Shown one piece after another: positions 1-12,950 of a stretch of DNA of 64,000 nucleotides. Source of the DNA: Rotaria sordida (lineage: Eukaryota > Rotifera > Eurotatoria > Philodinida > Philodinidae); the NCBI GenBank assembly GCA_905250125.1, contig CAJNOL010000170.1:1-64000 (forward strand), written 5' to 3'. How positions within the stretch are numbered: position 1 is the stretch's first letter; each line of letters starts with the position of its first letter. Position numbers and translations under genes: made by a program. The notes under the pieces are model-generated. The model saw only the letters and a program-made list of their open reading frames with translations. It was not told the origin of the DNA and ran no database searches.

Positions 1-806
1 TACGGAATAGTATTGATATAACAAAAACCATTGCGTGTTAATTCAAGTTTTATCTTTTATGAAAAATATTTATGATACTTGTTTCTTTATTTGTATACTG
101 GAACTAGAATGATACATTATTATTAAAGTGATAGAATTAAATGTACTCGAAAATTTAGAAGTATCAATCGACTTAGTTTGATTTGCAGACTTTCCGAACA
201 GGACTAGGCCAGAAAAAAGTGGTCTGTTAGCAATATATTTTATTTTGTGAAGAAGATAAAATGTAGACGCGAATGTACTTCATCGAATACAACATTATAT
301 TGTTATATATGGAAAAAGATCTACAAGAAATTTGTTGCATCATAGTCGATCTTTTTGCAAGATTCTTTCTTTTTTTTTTAAAATTATATTGTCATTGACA
401 ACTTTGTTCATAAACTAGTGCCATCTATTCATGAAAATTCTCTATTTCCTGCTATTGAAATAAGAATAAAATAATAAGAAAAGTAGAATTTAATGAAAAA
501 AATTCTAATATAATCTATTAAGTTACATATATGCTATCAAGAGAAGAGCTGGAGACTTAGTCAATTTAACTATGGTAAGACGTGGCTATGTTGGCGAGAT
601 ATTTTTATATTGTCTCTGCTTTAATTTCGTTTTTTTCCTTGGGAAAGATCAATCTGCTTCTTTCTTTTAATTTGAAATTCTGATTGATTTGTAACGATTT
701 GACTTAGCTTCAATTTGATATGTTGTAATGATAATCAATGAAATACTTTTTATTCAATATTATTTTAGATTTTATTTTATAAAAAAAGAAAAACGTAAAG
801 AGGAGA
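1..806. other. Upstream region, no gene seen
   Basis: AT-rich sequence upstream of the TRAP-gamma start codon. I see no ORF with recognisable protein similarity and no splice-linked exon chain. It presumably holds the 5' UTR and promoter of the next gene, but no motif can be named with confidence. Confidence 0.5.
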
Positions 807-1571
807 ATGTCTAATCAACGAACAACATCGCGTGATGAAGATTTACTTCTTCAAGATTTTAGTCGAAATGTAACGACTAAATCATGGGCTTTATTTATTG
901 GTAATGCTGCTGTTGTTTCAGCTATTCCACTTTGTAAGTTATTTGAAAAAAGAATAGTTTTTGAAAATAAGTCTTTCATATGAAACTTTTTTTAATATTA
1001 GGGCTCTTCTGGCGCATTCATCAAATGGATATTACATCCTATTTTATTCATTTTATTATTGGTACAGCAATAAGTACATATTTTCTTAATTCTGCTTATC
1101 AAAATATGAAATTTATTTTAAAACATAAGTAAATATTTTTCTATAAATTGAACACAAAAAAAAAATTAAGAAACCTGTGTTTTTTTTTTACTTTTAGAAT
1201 AGCACAAAAACGCGAAGAAGCTATTAATCGAGAAATAACGAAATTATTTACTAATGATAAAAATGCTAATAAAAAAGATAAAGATGATCGGTAAGAAGAA
1301 GAAGCTTTCCTATATCTATATATATGTATATTTCTTTTGAATTCATTTTCTTGAAATTATTTTTTTTATTAGAGTTTTAACACGTAAAAATGAAGTAGCA
1401 GATTTTGAAGCAACAACATTTTCAATTTTTTACAATAATGCATTCTATCTTGTTTGTCTTATTGTATTATCATTTTTTGTATTTAAAAATTTTTCACCAA
1501 CAGTCAATTATCTTTTTTCTGTCGGTCTATCAACTGCTATTGTTTTTCTTTTTTCGACTGGAGAAAAATAA
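807..1571 (+). CDS. SSR3: Translocon-associated protein subunit gamma (TRAP-gamma)
   Basis: Four exons: 807-933, 1002-1128, 1198-1290, 1373-1571, giving 181 aa against about 185 in vertebrates. The product is a multi-pass ER membrane subunit of the TRAP complex, which sits beside the Sec61 channel and helps protein translocation. The N-terminus carries the family motif [12 protein letters not shown]. It is followed by a hydrophobic pair of segments, the charged cytosolic loop starting AQKREEA, then [16 protein letters not shown] and NPTVNY-like SPTVNY, and two C-terminal membrane segments ending STGEK, close to the animal STGSK end. The start is the first ATG in frame and directly precedes the conserved N-terminus. 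An AATAAA-like signal overlaps the stop codon. Identification is by direct family resemblance across the whole length. Confidence 0.96.
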
Positions 1572-3751
1572 ATAAATTGAGAAAAAATAAAATAAAATAA
1601 AATAAAACAATTTATGAATTTCAAAGACACATACACCTTGTTTGTTGTTATTGTTCTTCGTTGGTTTTTTTTTCTTCTTCTTCTGAACCAGTTTTATTGT
1701 TATTTGTGTAATCATATCTAGCATTCTTGATGATTTTGTCTTTTATTGTTTTGTTGTTCTTTATTTATTTTAACTATAATCATTATTAGTTAAGACATGG
1801 TGAAAAGAATAAAAAACAAACCATTTCGATGTATAATCATAAAACTAAGGATTAATGAGTCATTTCAAATAAACATATTGTATGTGAAATTTAGCAGAAC
1901 AGATTAGTGAGCTAAAATTTGTCAATCGTGATATGATGAACGAAACTGTAAAATATCATTGTTGTTTTCAATCGGTTGAGATCTGAAATAGATATAGATC
2001 GAATCCGAACTTTCGAATTTCGGTTTGATCTGATATAGAAAAAACAGTTAGGTATCTACAGACTTATTCTTATGAATGTTTCCTTATTTCATACTTTTGC
2101 TTCCCGTAATGTCTATTATAAAGCATTCAAATACACCCAAAAGTCTTTTGTCTTATTTATTTCAAGGAATCTTCTCTTCTGTATGTTATAGCTATTTGGA
2201 TCGATCAAAGACATAGATACCATGTGTTTTGACGTTCTCACTTGAATGTGTTGTTTACATGCCTGATGCTTAGTAATGTGTTATGAGAACTATCAGAATG
2301 ATGCACACCGAATCTAAAACAATTCAATGTTTTGTCTTGACTGATAGAAGTGAAAATATTGGCTATTATCTTCATAAAAAAAAGATTTTGAAGAAATCAT
2401 ACATAACAAAATGATAGATTGAGATTTAGCAAATTTGTTCAGTTTAATGGGTGGTGCAGATTAGACTGGACATAATCATTTTCCTTTTTTTGGAACACTT
2501 ACAATGGAACTGTTTATCATGTCAGTTGATTTGATTAACTATATTCCAGTCAAACTGTCACCCTTAACGAGAAATTCTCAAATTAAAAATATGAGCTGCT
2601 GATGGCAAATTTGAATCGAGTTATTCAAATTTGAAGGTATTGACAATTTAGGTATATAAAAGTCAGTCTATAGTAGAGCCCTGCGGTTCCGGTTCCATCC
2701 TCTTTTATTTTACGGTTTCGGGTAAGAGAAACAGAAAAATCCGGTTCTTGGCTCGGTTCCGTTTTTTTCGGAACCGCAGGGCTCTACTAAGAATGAACGT
2801 TTCGTACAGCAAGTCTTGCGTTCAAAACTATTACTGTGCGTTGGTTCCGAACTTTTTTCTTCTTAAAGGTAATATCAAAAACTTTGAAAAGGTCGTGAAA
2901 GTAGAGAACATTCGATTTGCTATTCATGAATGCTGCATACTTTACTTTTAGGAACAATATTGATGAGCAAACGTTTACACAAATTGTTGAATACCTGTAG
3001 AAAATTCGGAATCGTACTTCAACCTTTCAATAGGTATTTATCTTTTGAATTCTGCTGCAATAAGAAAAAATTATTTGTTATGTCAATGTCTTCGACATAA
3101 CATTCTGAGATCTGACATAAAAATAAGAACGTTCAAGGGTTTCTCGTCACATGAGAACTAATAATTACTTAGTTTAATATAAATAAAAATTCTTCAAAAA
3201 TAGTATGAAATAAAACAAGCTGATTCTTAGTACAATTTTTTCATATCAATTTAAAAAACGAAGTTCTGATTATTATCATTCTTATTATGATCTATTTATT
3301 TTCTTATATGTCTATGAATGATATATTTGTCTATTTTTTGTATGACAAACATTTTAATTTGAATAAAATAATGGCTAAGACATTTATACTGAATGCTTTA
3401 GTAAACTCATTATGCATAACTATTTAATTATATATTCAACTTATTCTCACCTTCGATGTTTGAGTCTTATTCAATAACATAATATATGTAGGTTTTATCT
3501 TAACTAATATTTATTAATTCAACATAAAAGAAATAATATTTACTCAACTATGACGAAGCCTTGAATTATTAGAGTTAATAGATATACTCAATGTTTTAAT
3601 TATGTTGAATAATCACTTTTCTCTCAATATTTATTTAGTGTTCGAATGTATTTCGAAGGTATAAAAGCATCTTGAAAAGAACAGAAAAAGAAGATAATGA
3701 ACATCATTTGGTAGCATAATAAAATTACGTCAAACATTACACTCATTCAAT
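1572..3751. other. Intergenic region with one MITE
   Basis: Between TRAP-gamma and the first Ly6-like gene. No coding exons recognised. It contains the short inverted-repeat element at 2671-2789 and an imperfect 40-base palindrome near 1990-2030. Short ORFs here are in low-complexity AT sequence. Confidence 0.6.
2671..2789. mobile_element. 119-bp MITE-like element with perfect terminal inverted repeats
   Basis: The left end TAGTAGAGCCCTGCGGTTCC is matched exactly by the reverse complement at the right end (about 2769-2789). The interior is short and locally GC-richer than its surroundings. No coding capacity. The size and perfect termini fit a miniature inverted-repeat transposable element. 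A clear target-site duplication was not seen, so the superfamily is open. Confidence 0.75.
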
Positions 3752-4223
3752 ATGAAATCAATGGGCAGAATATTACCGATCGTTTTAATTCTATTAGCAT
3801 TTTCTTTTAGTAGTAAGACTAAATCCTAAGGAAAAAGAAAATCTTATATAACTATATTTTCCTTTTGAAGTAACTCATGCTGCTTTAACATGTTATTCAT
3901 GTAATGATTGTGGAACTTCATGGGATGCATCAAAGGCTACTATAGTTCAAACATCCGGTGCTAATGACTATTGTCGAGTAAGTATAAATTTCATTGTAAA
4001 TAATGAGATCATTGGTTTTTTTTCAAAAATATAGAAAACAGTAACGGGATCAAGTGTTAGCAAAGATTTTTCTTCGTCGTGTACATCTGTTAATGTTCTT
4101 GGTAATGGAGTTTTTTGCTGTCAATCGGATTTGTGTAATTCAGCAAATAAACGATCAATAACAATGATTCATCTTGAAATTTCGATGGGTTTCATATGGA
4201 TAATTTATCATTATTGGTATTAG
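3752..4223 (+). CDS. Ly6/uPAR (three-finger) domain protein, probably GPI-anchored
   Basis: Three exons: 3752-3812, 3871-3977, 4035-4223, giving 118 aa. Exon 1 encodes a signal peptide with a hydrophobic core (PIVLILLAFSFS). The mature part begins CYSCNDC and ends with the Ly6 signature CCQSDLCN, with further cysteines between, as expected for a single disulfide-rich three-finger fold. The hydrophobic C-terminal tail after the last cysteine could be a GPI-attachment signal. Members act at the cell surface as receptor modulators or adhesion factors, but nothing here identifies the partner. It is followed 2.2 kb downstream by a second gene of the same family in the same orientation. Confidence 0.8.
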
Positions 4224-6457
4224 ATTTCAAATTTTATTGTAAAGAGAAAAAAAAACCAAAAATCAGAATTACTGTTAAGAAATGAATAAATATACAAGCG
4301 TTTTTATAATGAATGAAAATAAATATAAATACTGATAAGGCTTTTACTAAAATAATGCTGGTTTATTGTAAGATGAATTTTGTACTATTCGTTGAAAAAT
4401 GTTTCTTCTACATTGATAATTGTCCATGGAAATATACAGAGAAATGAAAAACGAACAAGTCATAACCATTCTACAGAAAGAATAATCATTGATAATATTA
4501 ATATCTGTATGATATTTATTAAGAATCTTTTTTGACAATAAATCAAGCTACGGAAAAAAAATAAGCTACACTTAGGATGTCATAGACATGGAAAAATCTC
4601 GTTATTCTCGTCCATAAGTTGATATAGCAAGTACTCTAAAATGAATGGGTTATTTATTTATTCATAATTTTATTGTATAGTGTCTACATAAGTTATTTTA
4701 TTTTTCTTACAAGAAGATATGCTCGTAAATTTTCTACAAAGTGTCTAGATTTTATAATAGCAAGTGTTATATAATAAAAAATAACTTGAAAAATATCGTA
4801 GTTTCTAAGTAGCAAGTAGTCTAAGTATTTCGTTGATATCTTAGTTAATTAAATCACTTAGTCTTATATGTTTTCTTCAAAAATTTCATCGTGAAATTGT
4901 TCATAAAATAATATGTTTCTATTAACAACTATACTTTCTTTCAATATTGTAATACCATATAGCTGAACCATAATGTTGATTACAATGCTCACTTTTGTTT
5001 TCTTAGATAACCTTTTCATCGTTTTGGCATTGTGGCTTGGAACAAAGTTTTAGAACCTTTACGTAAAGAAATTCGTTTTAGATTGATATTCATGAATAAT
5101 TGATAGTTCTAATGAGTAGTTGAAAATGAACTTGAGGAAGCAACAGTGTGTACAATTTTAAGTGCGTATCTTTTGGAGAAAAAGTTTAGGACTAAATGAT
5201 ACAATTAAGAAAGATGCCAACAAAATACTGAGACCATCTGTTACTTAAAAATTATGATACTTTTCAAGGTTTTGTTTTTCATTATATAATACTTGCTATT
5301 CTAAAATCTAGACACTTTTCTTTGATATTTATTGTGTAAAAAATTTATCAGTATATCTTCTTGTAAGAAAACTAAAATAATATATTCTTGAGACTATTCA
5401 CAATAAATCTACGAATAGTAAACTATCCACTTACCCTGAAGTACTTGATGTTTTATAATTCTCTTTTTGTTTTTTTTATAAATTGAATCATTGAATAATA
5501 TGAAATTTTGAATATGATTCTTAAATTATTCTTTTATGAAAAATTTGTAGTTAGATCCTTGCGAAAGCAATTTCAAGTGTCTAAGGACATGATTTTATCT
5601 ACAACAAAAATTGAATTTCTATATTTCTATTCAAATAACACCTACCGAAAGAAACTTCAAAGTATACTCAAAATATTCTTTGTCTATCTAAATGATATAC
5701 GTTGTATTCGTAAATTTTTTTTCTATCACATTCCAAAATATATTTTCAATATCTACATTAAGTCCCGCCCTAAAAAAAAAACATAATGACATTTGCTCCA
5801 TAAGCATATTACCTAGTAACAGTTTGAAGACGTGTTATAGAAGTAGAAAAATGAGGATATGATTATATCGTTCTTGATAGAATTGTTTTTCTTGACGAAA
5901 CAGAAACATTCTGTTACAAAATGCCGTTTTGTCTGCATTTTAGATTAATGTTTGACTAAAGCTAAAAATAAAGAGACATCTAATAAAAGTAAATGTCTGT
6001 TCGTTGCGTGTCAAAACTTTAATTTATGTCTGGAATTGAGAGAATAACATTGAGTGTATTTTAACTATTGTATTATGCATTGAAGATGTTTTTTTTTCTT
6101 TCGATATTATTCACTTCATATCAAATTTTTATTTATTGAATATAATTTCTATTGAAGGTTTATGAAGAATTCGAATTATTAAAATTTAGTGTTTTTATTA
6201 TTGGAATTGAAATTTAAGTAATGTATTACAATGAGCAGTGACAGCAAATGAAAGTTAATTGCCTTTAATAGTATTCAATACTTAAATGTATTTATGTTGA
6301 ACTTAATAATTTATGATTTATACGACGTATTTTATCACAAAAACAATTAAAATAGAGTGTTAGGCGAGAAAAAGAAAGAAAAAATATTCTCTTATAAAAA
6401 TATCAGATATATTTGTCATTAGCACATTTGACAATTGCTTTCTGAACTTAACGTAAT
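4224..6457. other. Intergenic region between Ly6-like genes
   Basis: No coding exons recognised. About one third is the foldback element at 4665-5412. A 92-codon ORF at 5508-5786 is low-complexity and not supported. Confidence 0.6.
4665..5412. mobile_element. Foldback element, about 750 bp
   Basis: Two arms of about 300 bp are imperfect reverse complements. For example GTGTCTAGATTTTATAATAG near 4740 pairs with CTATTCTAAAATCTAGACAC near 5294, and CTTACAAGAAGATAT near 4707 pairs with ATATCTTCTTGTAAG near 5355. The arms lose similarity toward the centre near 5030. No ORF of interest. It looks like an old non-autonomous DNA element. Confidence 0.75.
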
Positions 6458-7000
6458 ATGAAACTTTTTCTTAGCTTTTTCTTTTGTGCTACTAGTAAGA
6501 TTTTGTTTTATAATATCAAATCATTATTAGATCTTATATTATAGTTTTTCTACCGACATTGATCAATGGACTTCAATGTTATGAATGTATTATATGTAGC
6601 CGACCATTCGATAGAATTAATGCAACTATACGGATAACAAATAGTTCGAGTGAATCTTGTTATGTAAGTCTTTCTTTTTGTGAAAAATAAGTGTCGATTT
6701 CAATTTTAAAAAAATTTAAATAGAAATTAGAAACTGGCATATCTACAACTAGAGGAGCAATGGATGTGTGTATTCAAACAAATGCATTAGGTCTTGGTAC
6801 TTGGTGTTGTAAGTTTTTAATACTTAGAATTTTTTGTTTGATTAATATGATTTCTAATTTTTTTGTTTTCAGGTAATACCGATTTATGCAATAGAGGACA
6901 ATCGAGTGTTCTGATGAATTTAAAAATAGTTATTTCTACATTTCTGCTTAGTATCGGACTAATGGATGTGCTTCAATTATTTTGTGGATACAGTGTTTGA
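6458..7000 (+). CDS. Ly6/uPAR (three-finger) domain protein, second copy
   Basis: Four exons: 6458-6494, 6545-6663, 6724-6808, 6873-7000, giving 122 aa. A signal peptide (MKLFLSFFFCATS) is followed by LQCYECIIC, internal cysteines, and the terminal signature WCCNTDLCN. A hydrophobic tail suggests a GPI-anchored or membrane-tethered surface protein. It shares order, cysteine pattern and signal-exon structure with the gene at 3752, so a tandem duplication is likely. It has one additional intron splitting the CCNTDLCN motif. Function beyond the fold is unknown. Confidence 0.8.
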
Positions 7001-9206
7001 TATGAAATATTTTATCTTATTGACTAATGAATATTTTTTTTATATTATGAGAAATCAAAATAACTGTTCATTTTTCTCCTTGTAAACTGCGTAAATGTTG
7101 TTCTAAGTAAATCAAATATTTATGAAATAAAAACTTGAGAAAACGAGACAGAAAGAAATATGAGATAATATTTGCTTCAAATTTTAAGAGAAAATTTTCA
7201 TGTATCTAAACGGAAGTAATTCACCGTACCATTAGATAATTACTAACGCATAGGTTTTTAAAATAAATGCATAGCTAATTTCAAATCATTATATTAAGAA
7301 AAAATTATACGTCGTATAGAAGAAGGGTTCATAATGAATAGACTGTTTTTTAAATGAGTATTTCATGCAAAAAGAATTATATTTTTCATAAAATCTATCT
7401 TAAATATCAAGATGCTATAAGAAATGATTGTTTTGCGTCTATAAGATTTCATGAATAGTTTACTAACGTATGCAGAAACAAAAATATTACAGTGGTGAAA
7501 AAATAATCTTTCCCTATTAGATCTTAGCTAGACTTCGAGTTAGAGATCACGAAAAGACGAAGCCGTTAAAAGCAATGGAATTTCATGCTTTCTATTTCCT
7601 CGAAATTCAGTTTTATTTTGCTAATTTTGTCATTGCCACATTTAGAAGTCAACCAAAGTATCTTATTTCATACTGCATTTCAATCGATTTAACTATCACT
7701 ATCAAGTCAATATGACATGACGCTAAAATGATGAGTGTAGTGTGTTTTTATAATGCATATTGAATTCATTCATTCATTCATTCATTCATGTTCTTAGTCG
7801 CCTTGTCTATATCAAATAAAAATTCGTTTATTTCTCCATCAAATGGCATATAAATATTTGTGACAAGGTTGTTTCATGATTTTTTTTTCATATTAAGACT
7901 AGACATTTACCAAGATAGAGGTATCATTGATTGCTTAACACAGAGCAGACCGATCACAGAGAAAAATTGAAAAAATAGAAATTTCGATTGAAACTGGGGT
8001 ATTTTTCTCTCGGACTACTCTGCTCGGTATTATGCACAGTTAAAGAAAACTAGGATGAGTAATTCGTCATAAGTCTCGTCGTATTTTTGAAGAGAAATGT
8101 TTTCATCATTTTCAATGAAAGTACTGTCTCCATATATGCCTAGTCTTGATATGAAAGAAAATCATGGAACAACCTTGTCACAAATATTTATATGACATTC
8201 GATAGAGAAACAACTGAACTTCAATTTGATACATGCAAGGCGAGACTAAAAACATAAATGAATAAATTCAATATGTATTATAAAAGCACACTATACTCGC
8301 CATTTTAGGATCATATCATATAGATAACTTCGATGGTAATAGACTTTTAACAGTGATAATGACAAAATTAGTAAAACTAAAATCGAATTTCAAAGGAAGG
8401 AGAGAGCCGGAAAGATTTCATCGCTTAATCGTTCTTGTCTTTTGAGTACATATACGTTGTCTAGATTGTAGGCCGAAGACACGACCTTATTCTGTTTGCT
8501 TTAATACAAAGTGGGTAACGACAAAGGTCATTTCTTTCTGTTTCGAGCTTTTTCATACAGTAAGACAGTCTATGGAATTTTTATCAAATGCATCATTAAT
8601 CCTTGATATGTTCACATGTAATTGAAGTCCAATCTATAGTCTTTCTTGACTCAAAAGGTGAATTCATTTGATTTGATAATTGATGTATCTGAATGCTTTT
8701 GAATCTTCAGCATTTCTACGATAATTATCGGTATGATATTTCTATTTAATAGAAGAATTACTAATAATATTCAACTATGAGGAAACTTCTTTGAAAGTTT
8801 ATGCTCGACTCATTGAACTATTACTGAATTCTAGTTTTATAGTTTTACTTCACGCCAATGATCATCGTAAAAATGACTACAGTTCTACACAACATTAAAA
8901 CTCTTATTTTTCAAAATTACGACGTTCAAAAGCAAAACAGATAGTAACCATTGTCGATCATTATTATTTTGTTTGTATTTGAGTAATTGAAACGAGATTA
9001 TATCTCTGATCTAAATACTTAGCAAACTATGTCATTACATATATATATATTCAGACGTCTAGTATTTATGGTAGTTGAGATCTGATAGAGACTACTGCAC
9101 ATTCTTGCAATATAATAACATAAACATTTCAATCGAAAAAAGAAATATTACGAAGATTTACGATTGAATTTATTTTAGATTAAATAGAAAAAGGGACAAA
9201 AAAAAA
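7001..9206. other. Intergenic region with a large foldback
   Basis: No coding exons recognised. The middle is occupied by the inverted repeat at 7550-8445. A (CATT)n microsatellite lies at about 7764-7789, inside the left arm. The remaining 760 bases to the CH gene show nothing I can name. Confidence 0.6.
7550..8445. mobile_element. Foldback element, about 900 bp
   Basis: Arms of roughly 430 bp are reverse complements with scattered mismatches. ATATAAATATTTGTGACAAG near 7850 matches the complement of CTTGTCACAAATATTTATAT near 8173, and GCTAATTTTGTCATTGCCAC near 7620 matches the complement of the stretch near 8345. The pairing continues to a centre near 7990, where GAGCAGACCGA and CTCTGCTCGG sit about 80 bases apart. 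One arm carries an expanded CATT repeat. No coding capacity. Confidence 0.8.
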
Positions 9207-9731
9207 TTATTTATAATTTTCATTTAACATATGTTTATTTATCATTGTTTCTCGATTTTTTAATCCATGATATAATGTAAGTAAATAGGTGAATACACAT
9301 TTTTTATCTAATTCACCATTAACAAGATCATCACTATCAAGTAATGGATGAATTTGAGCTTTTTCTCTAATAAAATATAAAATCATACTAAATTGATAAA
9401 TAATAATAACTAACTTACTCAGCAATACGAAATGCTAAATCGAAATTATTTTGTTTATTATTACGATTTAATGCATTAAAATCAAATGCATCCGGAAAAT
9501 AATGATGAATTATAGCACAAAAAGCTAGACCATCAGCAAAATCACTTGTAAAATTACGTATTTTTACTGACTATTAATATAAACAACAAAAAAAAGAAAA
9601 AATTAATTAATTAAAAAGAAAAACAAACAAAACAATTTAAATCATACTTCATAATTTCTAGTAACATTTTGACACCATTTCAAAAGACGTTCTTGTGCTT
9701 CTTTATAAGACGGACGTAAATTTGATGTCAT
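9207..9731 (-). CDS. Stand-alone calponin-homology (CH) domain protein, smoothelin/cytospin type
   Basis: Three exons on the minus strand: 9648-9731, 9419-9570, 9207-9366, giving 131 aa. Almost the whole protein is one CH domain: LLKWCQNVTRNYE (helix 1), the core DFADGLAFCAIIHHYFPDAFDFNAL, then FRIAE and PLLDSDDLV with KCVFTYLLTLYHGL at the end. The DGLAFCAIIH and LLD-DD-V patterns are those of the smoothelin, cytospin and MICAL type of CH domain. Family members bind actin or calmodulin. Whether a single CH domain of this kind binds F-actin alone is uncertain. Animal smoothelins carry this domain at the C-terminus of a much longer protein. I see no upstream exons, so it is either a true small protein or the end of a gene whose other exons I missed. 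Confidence 0.8.
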
Positions 9732-12700
9732 CTAAAATTTTCAATATTAGGTTATCTAAACTTACATTCGTACATTCATATTATCAATGTTCAACAAAAA
9801 GCAAGACATATGATAAAACTAACAACGCGACTACTATTGACTGATGTATGTGTTCGGTTGAACTAAAAGAAAAAAAAAAAAGAAAAGGTAACTTATGGTA
9901 CCGAGTGAACGATAGTAATAGGACAGAGTGTATTATGATGGATAAAAAAAAAGAAGAACGAAAGAAAAGAAGAAAATGAACTCATTCGTCTATTGTAACC
10001 GAATGAATGAGCATATGTTAAAGTCTCAACAATAAACGAATCTAAATGACTTTTTCATTGATTCGTTTTTTTACCAAGACTAAAAAAAAAACTACTGTAT
10101 AAACATATATTGACCTTGCGTCATAGTCATCAAGCAAAAATGTTATTTTTTTTTCTTATTCCGATGTAATGGAATCACATGAAGCATTTCCATTCATTGT
10201 TCATTCTAAATCCAGACGTTATTGATATAGAAAAAAAGTAAACAAGTCTCGATGAATGTCATAATGATATATAATAGATATTATACTTCAACTACAGAAA
10301 AATACTTTCTATTGATTTGAATAGTAAGATAGAATAAAAAAGTTGAATGAATTTGAATATATATGTACATAAAAAGAAAAAAACTCTGTTCTTGTTCACT
10401 ATCGATAAGCTTTATGTAAATGTAATTTATCTCGATTGTTAAAGAATGATTATAAAAAAAAACGCGAAGATACTTCATTATCATCATTATGACATCTCTA
10501 TTTTTTTGTCGCTTACTCGTATCTATTGACATAAGTAAATAGAATAGTGGAGACAATATAATCAATTTCCGGTCTCGTTGTAGGTGTATTGAATAATAAA
10601 TAAATCTCTAATCTCGACGACAAGCAGCAACACAATCGTTCATTATTCGAATCAGTAGATATGTATGATTGGATGTTAATACACAAGAAAAAAAAACACT
10701 CTCGAGTTATTTGATTTATCTACGCGACATAAGACGGTACATATATATATATATATATATACGGTGAAAAACCTTATCTACTAGGAACATAATTTAATTA
10801 AATCTTTCAAGAATCCTACATGGATTTAGTGAAAGAAAAGTACACTTGTTATCAATGTAGATTAAGAATAATTGATGCATAATTAAGAACAAATTTTCAA
10901 GGATTTCAAACAATTATGTAATCATTGAATACATAAAAATAAACTATTCAATAGATGAAAATGTTTAATAATTGAATAACTGATTAAGTACACTTGATAG
11001 TGATGTCCTATAGGAACAATTTTTTCCTCGTTAGTCTTGCGAAGAATTCGTGAACCGGAGCGATATTAAAAAATGGACGTTCCTAAAAATCGTTTTGTTC
11101 TGTTTTATACATATATATATATATATACATTCTACAAACTTTGCTTTTTCAAACAAAAAATGTTGAAGTCAATTCCTTGTTTTATCATTGAGAAATAGAT
11201 TTTCGACATTCTTTCAAAGACTTTTGCATTGCTTATTGATTAAAAGAATAATAACTAATACTTATCAACGAAGATTATATAATTTCATTCATTATTCATT
11301 AAATTGTTATTCAATTATCATAACTATTATTTATCTTTGTGATTGTCAACTTTGAAAGGACTATTATTTAGATTATCTCGCAATATAGGATTATTATTAT
11401 CTTCTTCTCTTGAATGATATTTTCGTTTTTTTTCCCAATGATAATTTTATTTTTAATTTAAAGTTGTCTCATGTTGCAAAAAGTGTGATATTGACAGAAG
11501 CTAGTGACTGCTAATAATAGTTTTTCTCAAATACGAAAAATTAAATCATAATAGGAATTCTAAAAGTATTACGGAAGCGAGAAGAGTCGTTCCCACAGGA
11601 CAATACTTGAAGGTCAACGTTTAGCAAATGTCTTTCCTTGAAGCATTTTTCACAGACAAAAGACTAATAAAGCGGATCAATAATACTTAAAATACATTTC
11701 AAAAGTATTATTTGGTTACATCCGTCCTCTGTCCTTGTTCTTAATACACTACAGACAGTGCATACGATTAACGGGGGGGAAGCAAGGTCATTTCCTCTTT
11801 CTATATTTTTCTTGCGTTCTACATTTCTCTCTGATAATTTTCTGTTATGGATAACTAACATTTTTAATAGTTCAATGAAACAAATTGCCAATGTAAAAGC
11901 AAAGTTCTGTTTGTAATTTTTTAAAGACAACCACCAGTTATTTTCTTCCAAAGATGAACTAGATCAGATCATATTTTGAAAAGCATTATATTAAAAATAC
12001 AGAAGAGAAAATAAACATCAAAAGTATTGCGAAACCTTGATTAATATCTGGACAACAACTTTAAGTGTCTTGTTATTGAACATGTTTCAGCCAACTAGCT
12101 TATTAGGTATTCAATGAATATCTTATCTTACATTTCCAATAGTTTCCATCAAATACTGATATAGTGTACTTTTTCAGATATGATGCTTATAACACTTTTG
12201 TAGAATACTATAGGCAGCCTACGGTCAATTTTCTAGATGAAGCAATAAAGTTTTAAATGGGTTCATTTTGTTCCCCTCCCTCAAAAAACGGAGGGCGTGG
12301 ATGACGAGACACAGAACACTCATAGCCACATCCACACGCATATCAAAATATATATGAACAAAAATGATGATGATAGTGATGATAAACAATGAACACCGCA
12401 CTATACCGCTATTAGAAAGAACATTACTTTTAAAACTATTAATGTAGACAAAATTGGTGTGTGTAGTAAAAACATGTTTCCATTGATCAGAAATTTCTTT
12501 ACAGATTTACTGACATGAGAAATAGCGACACGAAGAAAAAAGTTTTCATGATTGATAATGAGAGTATTAAAAGTTCCAGCTGGGAATAGTCAATTGAAGA
12601 ATGAATATGAAATTAACTTATCAATCAAATATCTCTATTCTTATCCTAAATAAATTGAAAATAGAAATTAACCATTAAGATTATCAAAAAATCAATTCTA

Positions 12701-12950
12701 GTGATATTTTTTTATAAAAAAACTAAAGCATTTCATCAATAAAAATTCCGCTTGATGTCGCTATGATCAAATCTAAAATGTCATGAAAAACAAGAAAGTA
12801 CGCCGAATTCATCCGTTTAACTTTGCTATTGGTTAATCAATTATATAACAAGAATAAAAAAGGCACAGTTTCCTTTGTTTATTATCTTCTAACATTTTCA
12901 AACCATCATTTTCATTTTATTAAATTAGAAAAGATTTTTTTACATTCAAT
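9732..12950. other. Intergenic region, 3.2 kb
   Basis: No coding exons recognised on either strand. It contains an (AT)10 tract at 10741-10760, a shorter AT tract near 11110-11128, and a telomere-like G-rich/C-rich tract at 12290-12345. The 95-codon minus-strand ORF at 11664-11951 shows no family resemblance. Confidence 0.55.
12290..12345. repeat. Degenerate telomere-like tract
   Basis: A G-rich stretch (GGAGGGCGTGGATGACG) is followed within 30 bases by a C-rich stretch (CCACATCCACACGC). The sharp strand bias stands out from the AT-rich surroundings. It has the same organisation as four other tracts in this window. Confidence 0.45.

Noticed and set aside
1985..2035. Short palindrome around ATCGAATCCGAACTTTCGAA
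   Set aside because: Arms of only about 14 bases with mismatches. It is not linked to any gene or repeat copy seen here.
5508..5786. 92-codon plus-strand ORF
   Set aside because: Lys/Phe/Ile/Tyr-rich, no recognisable motif, and located next to a foldback element.
11664..11951. 95-codon minus-strand ORF
   Set aside because: No family resemblance and no neighbouring exons.
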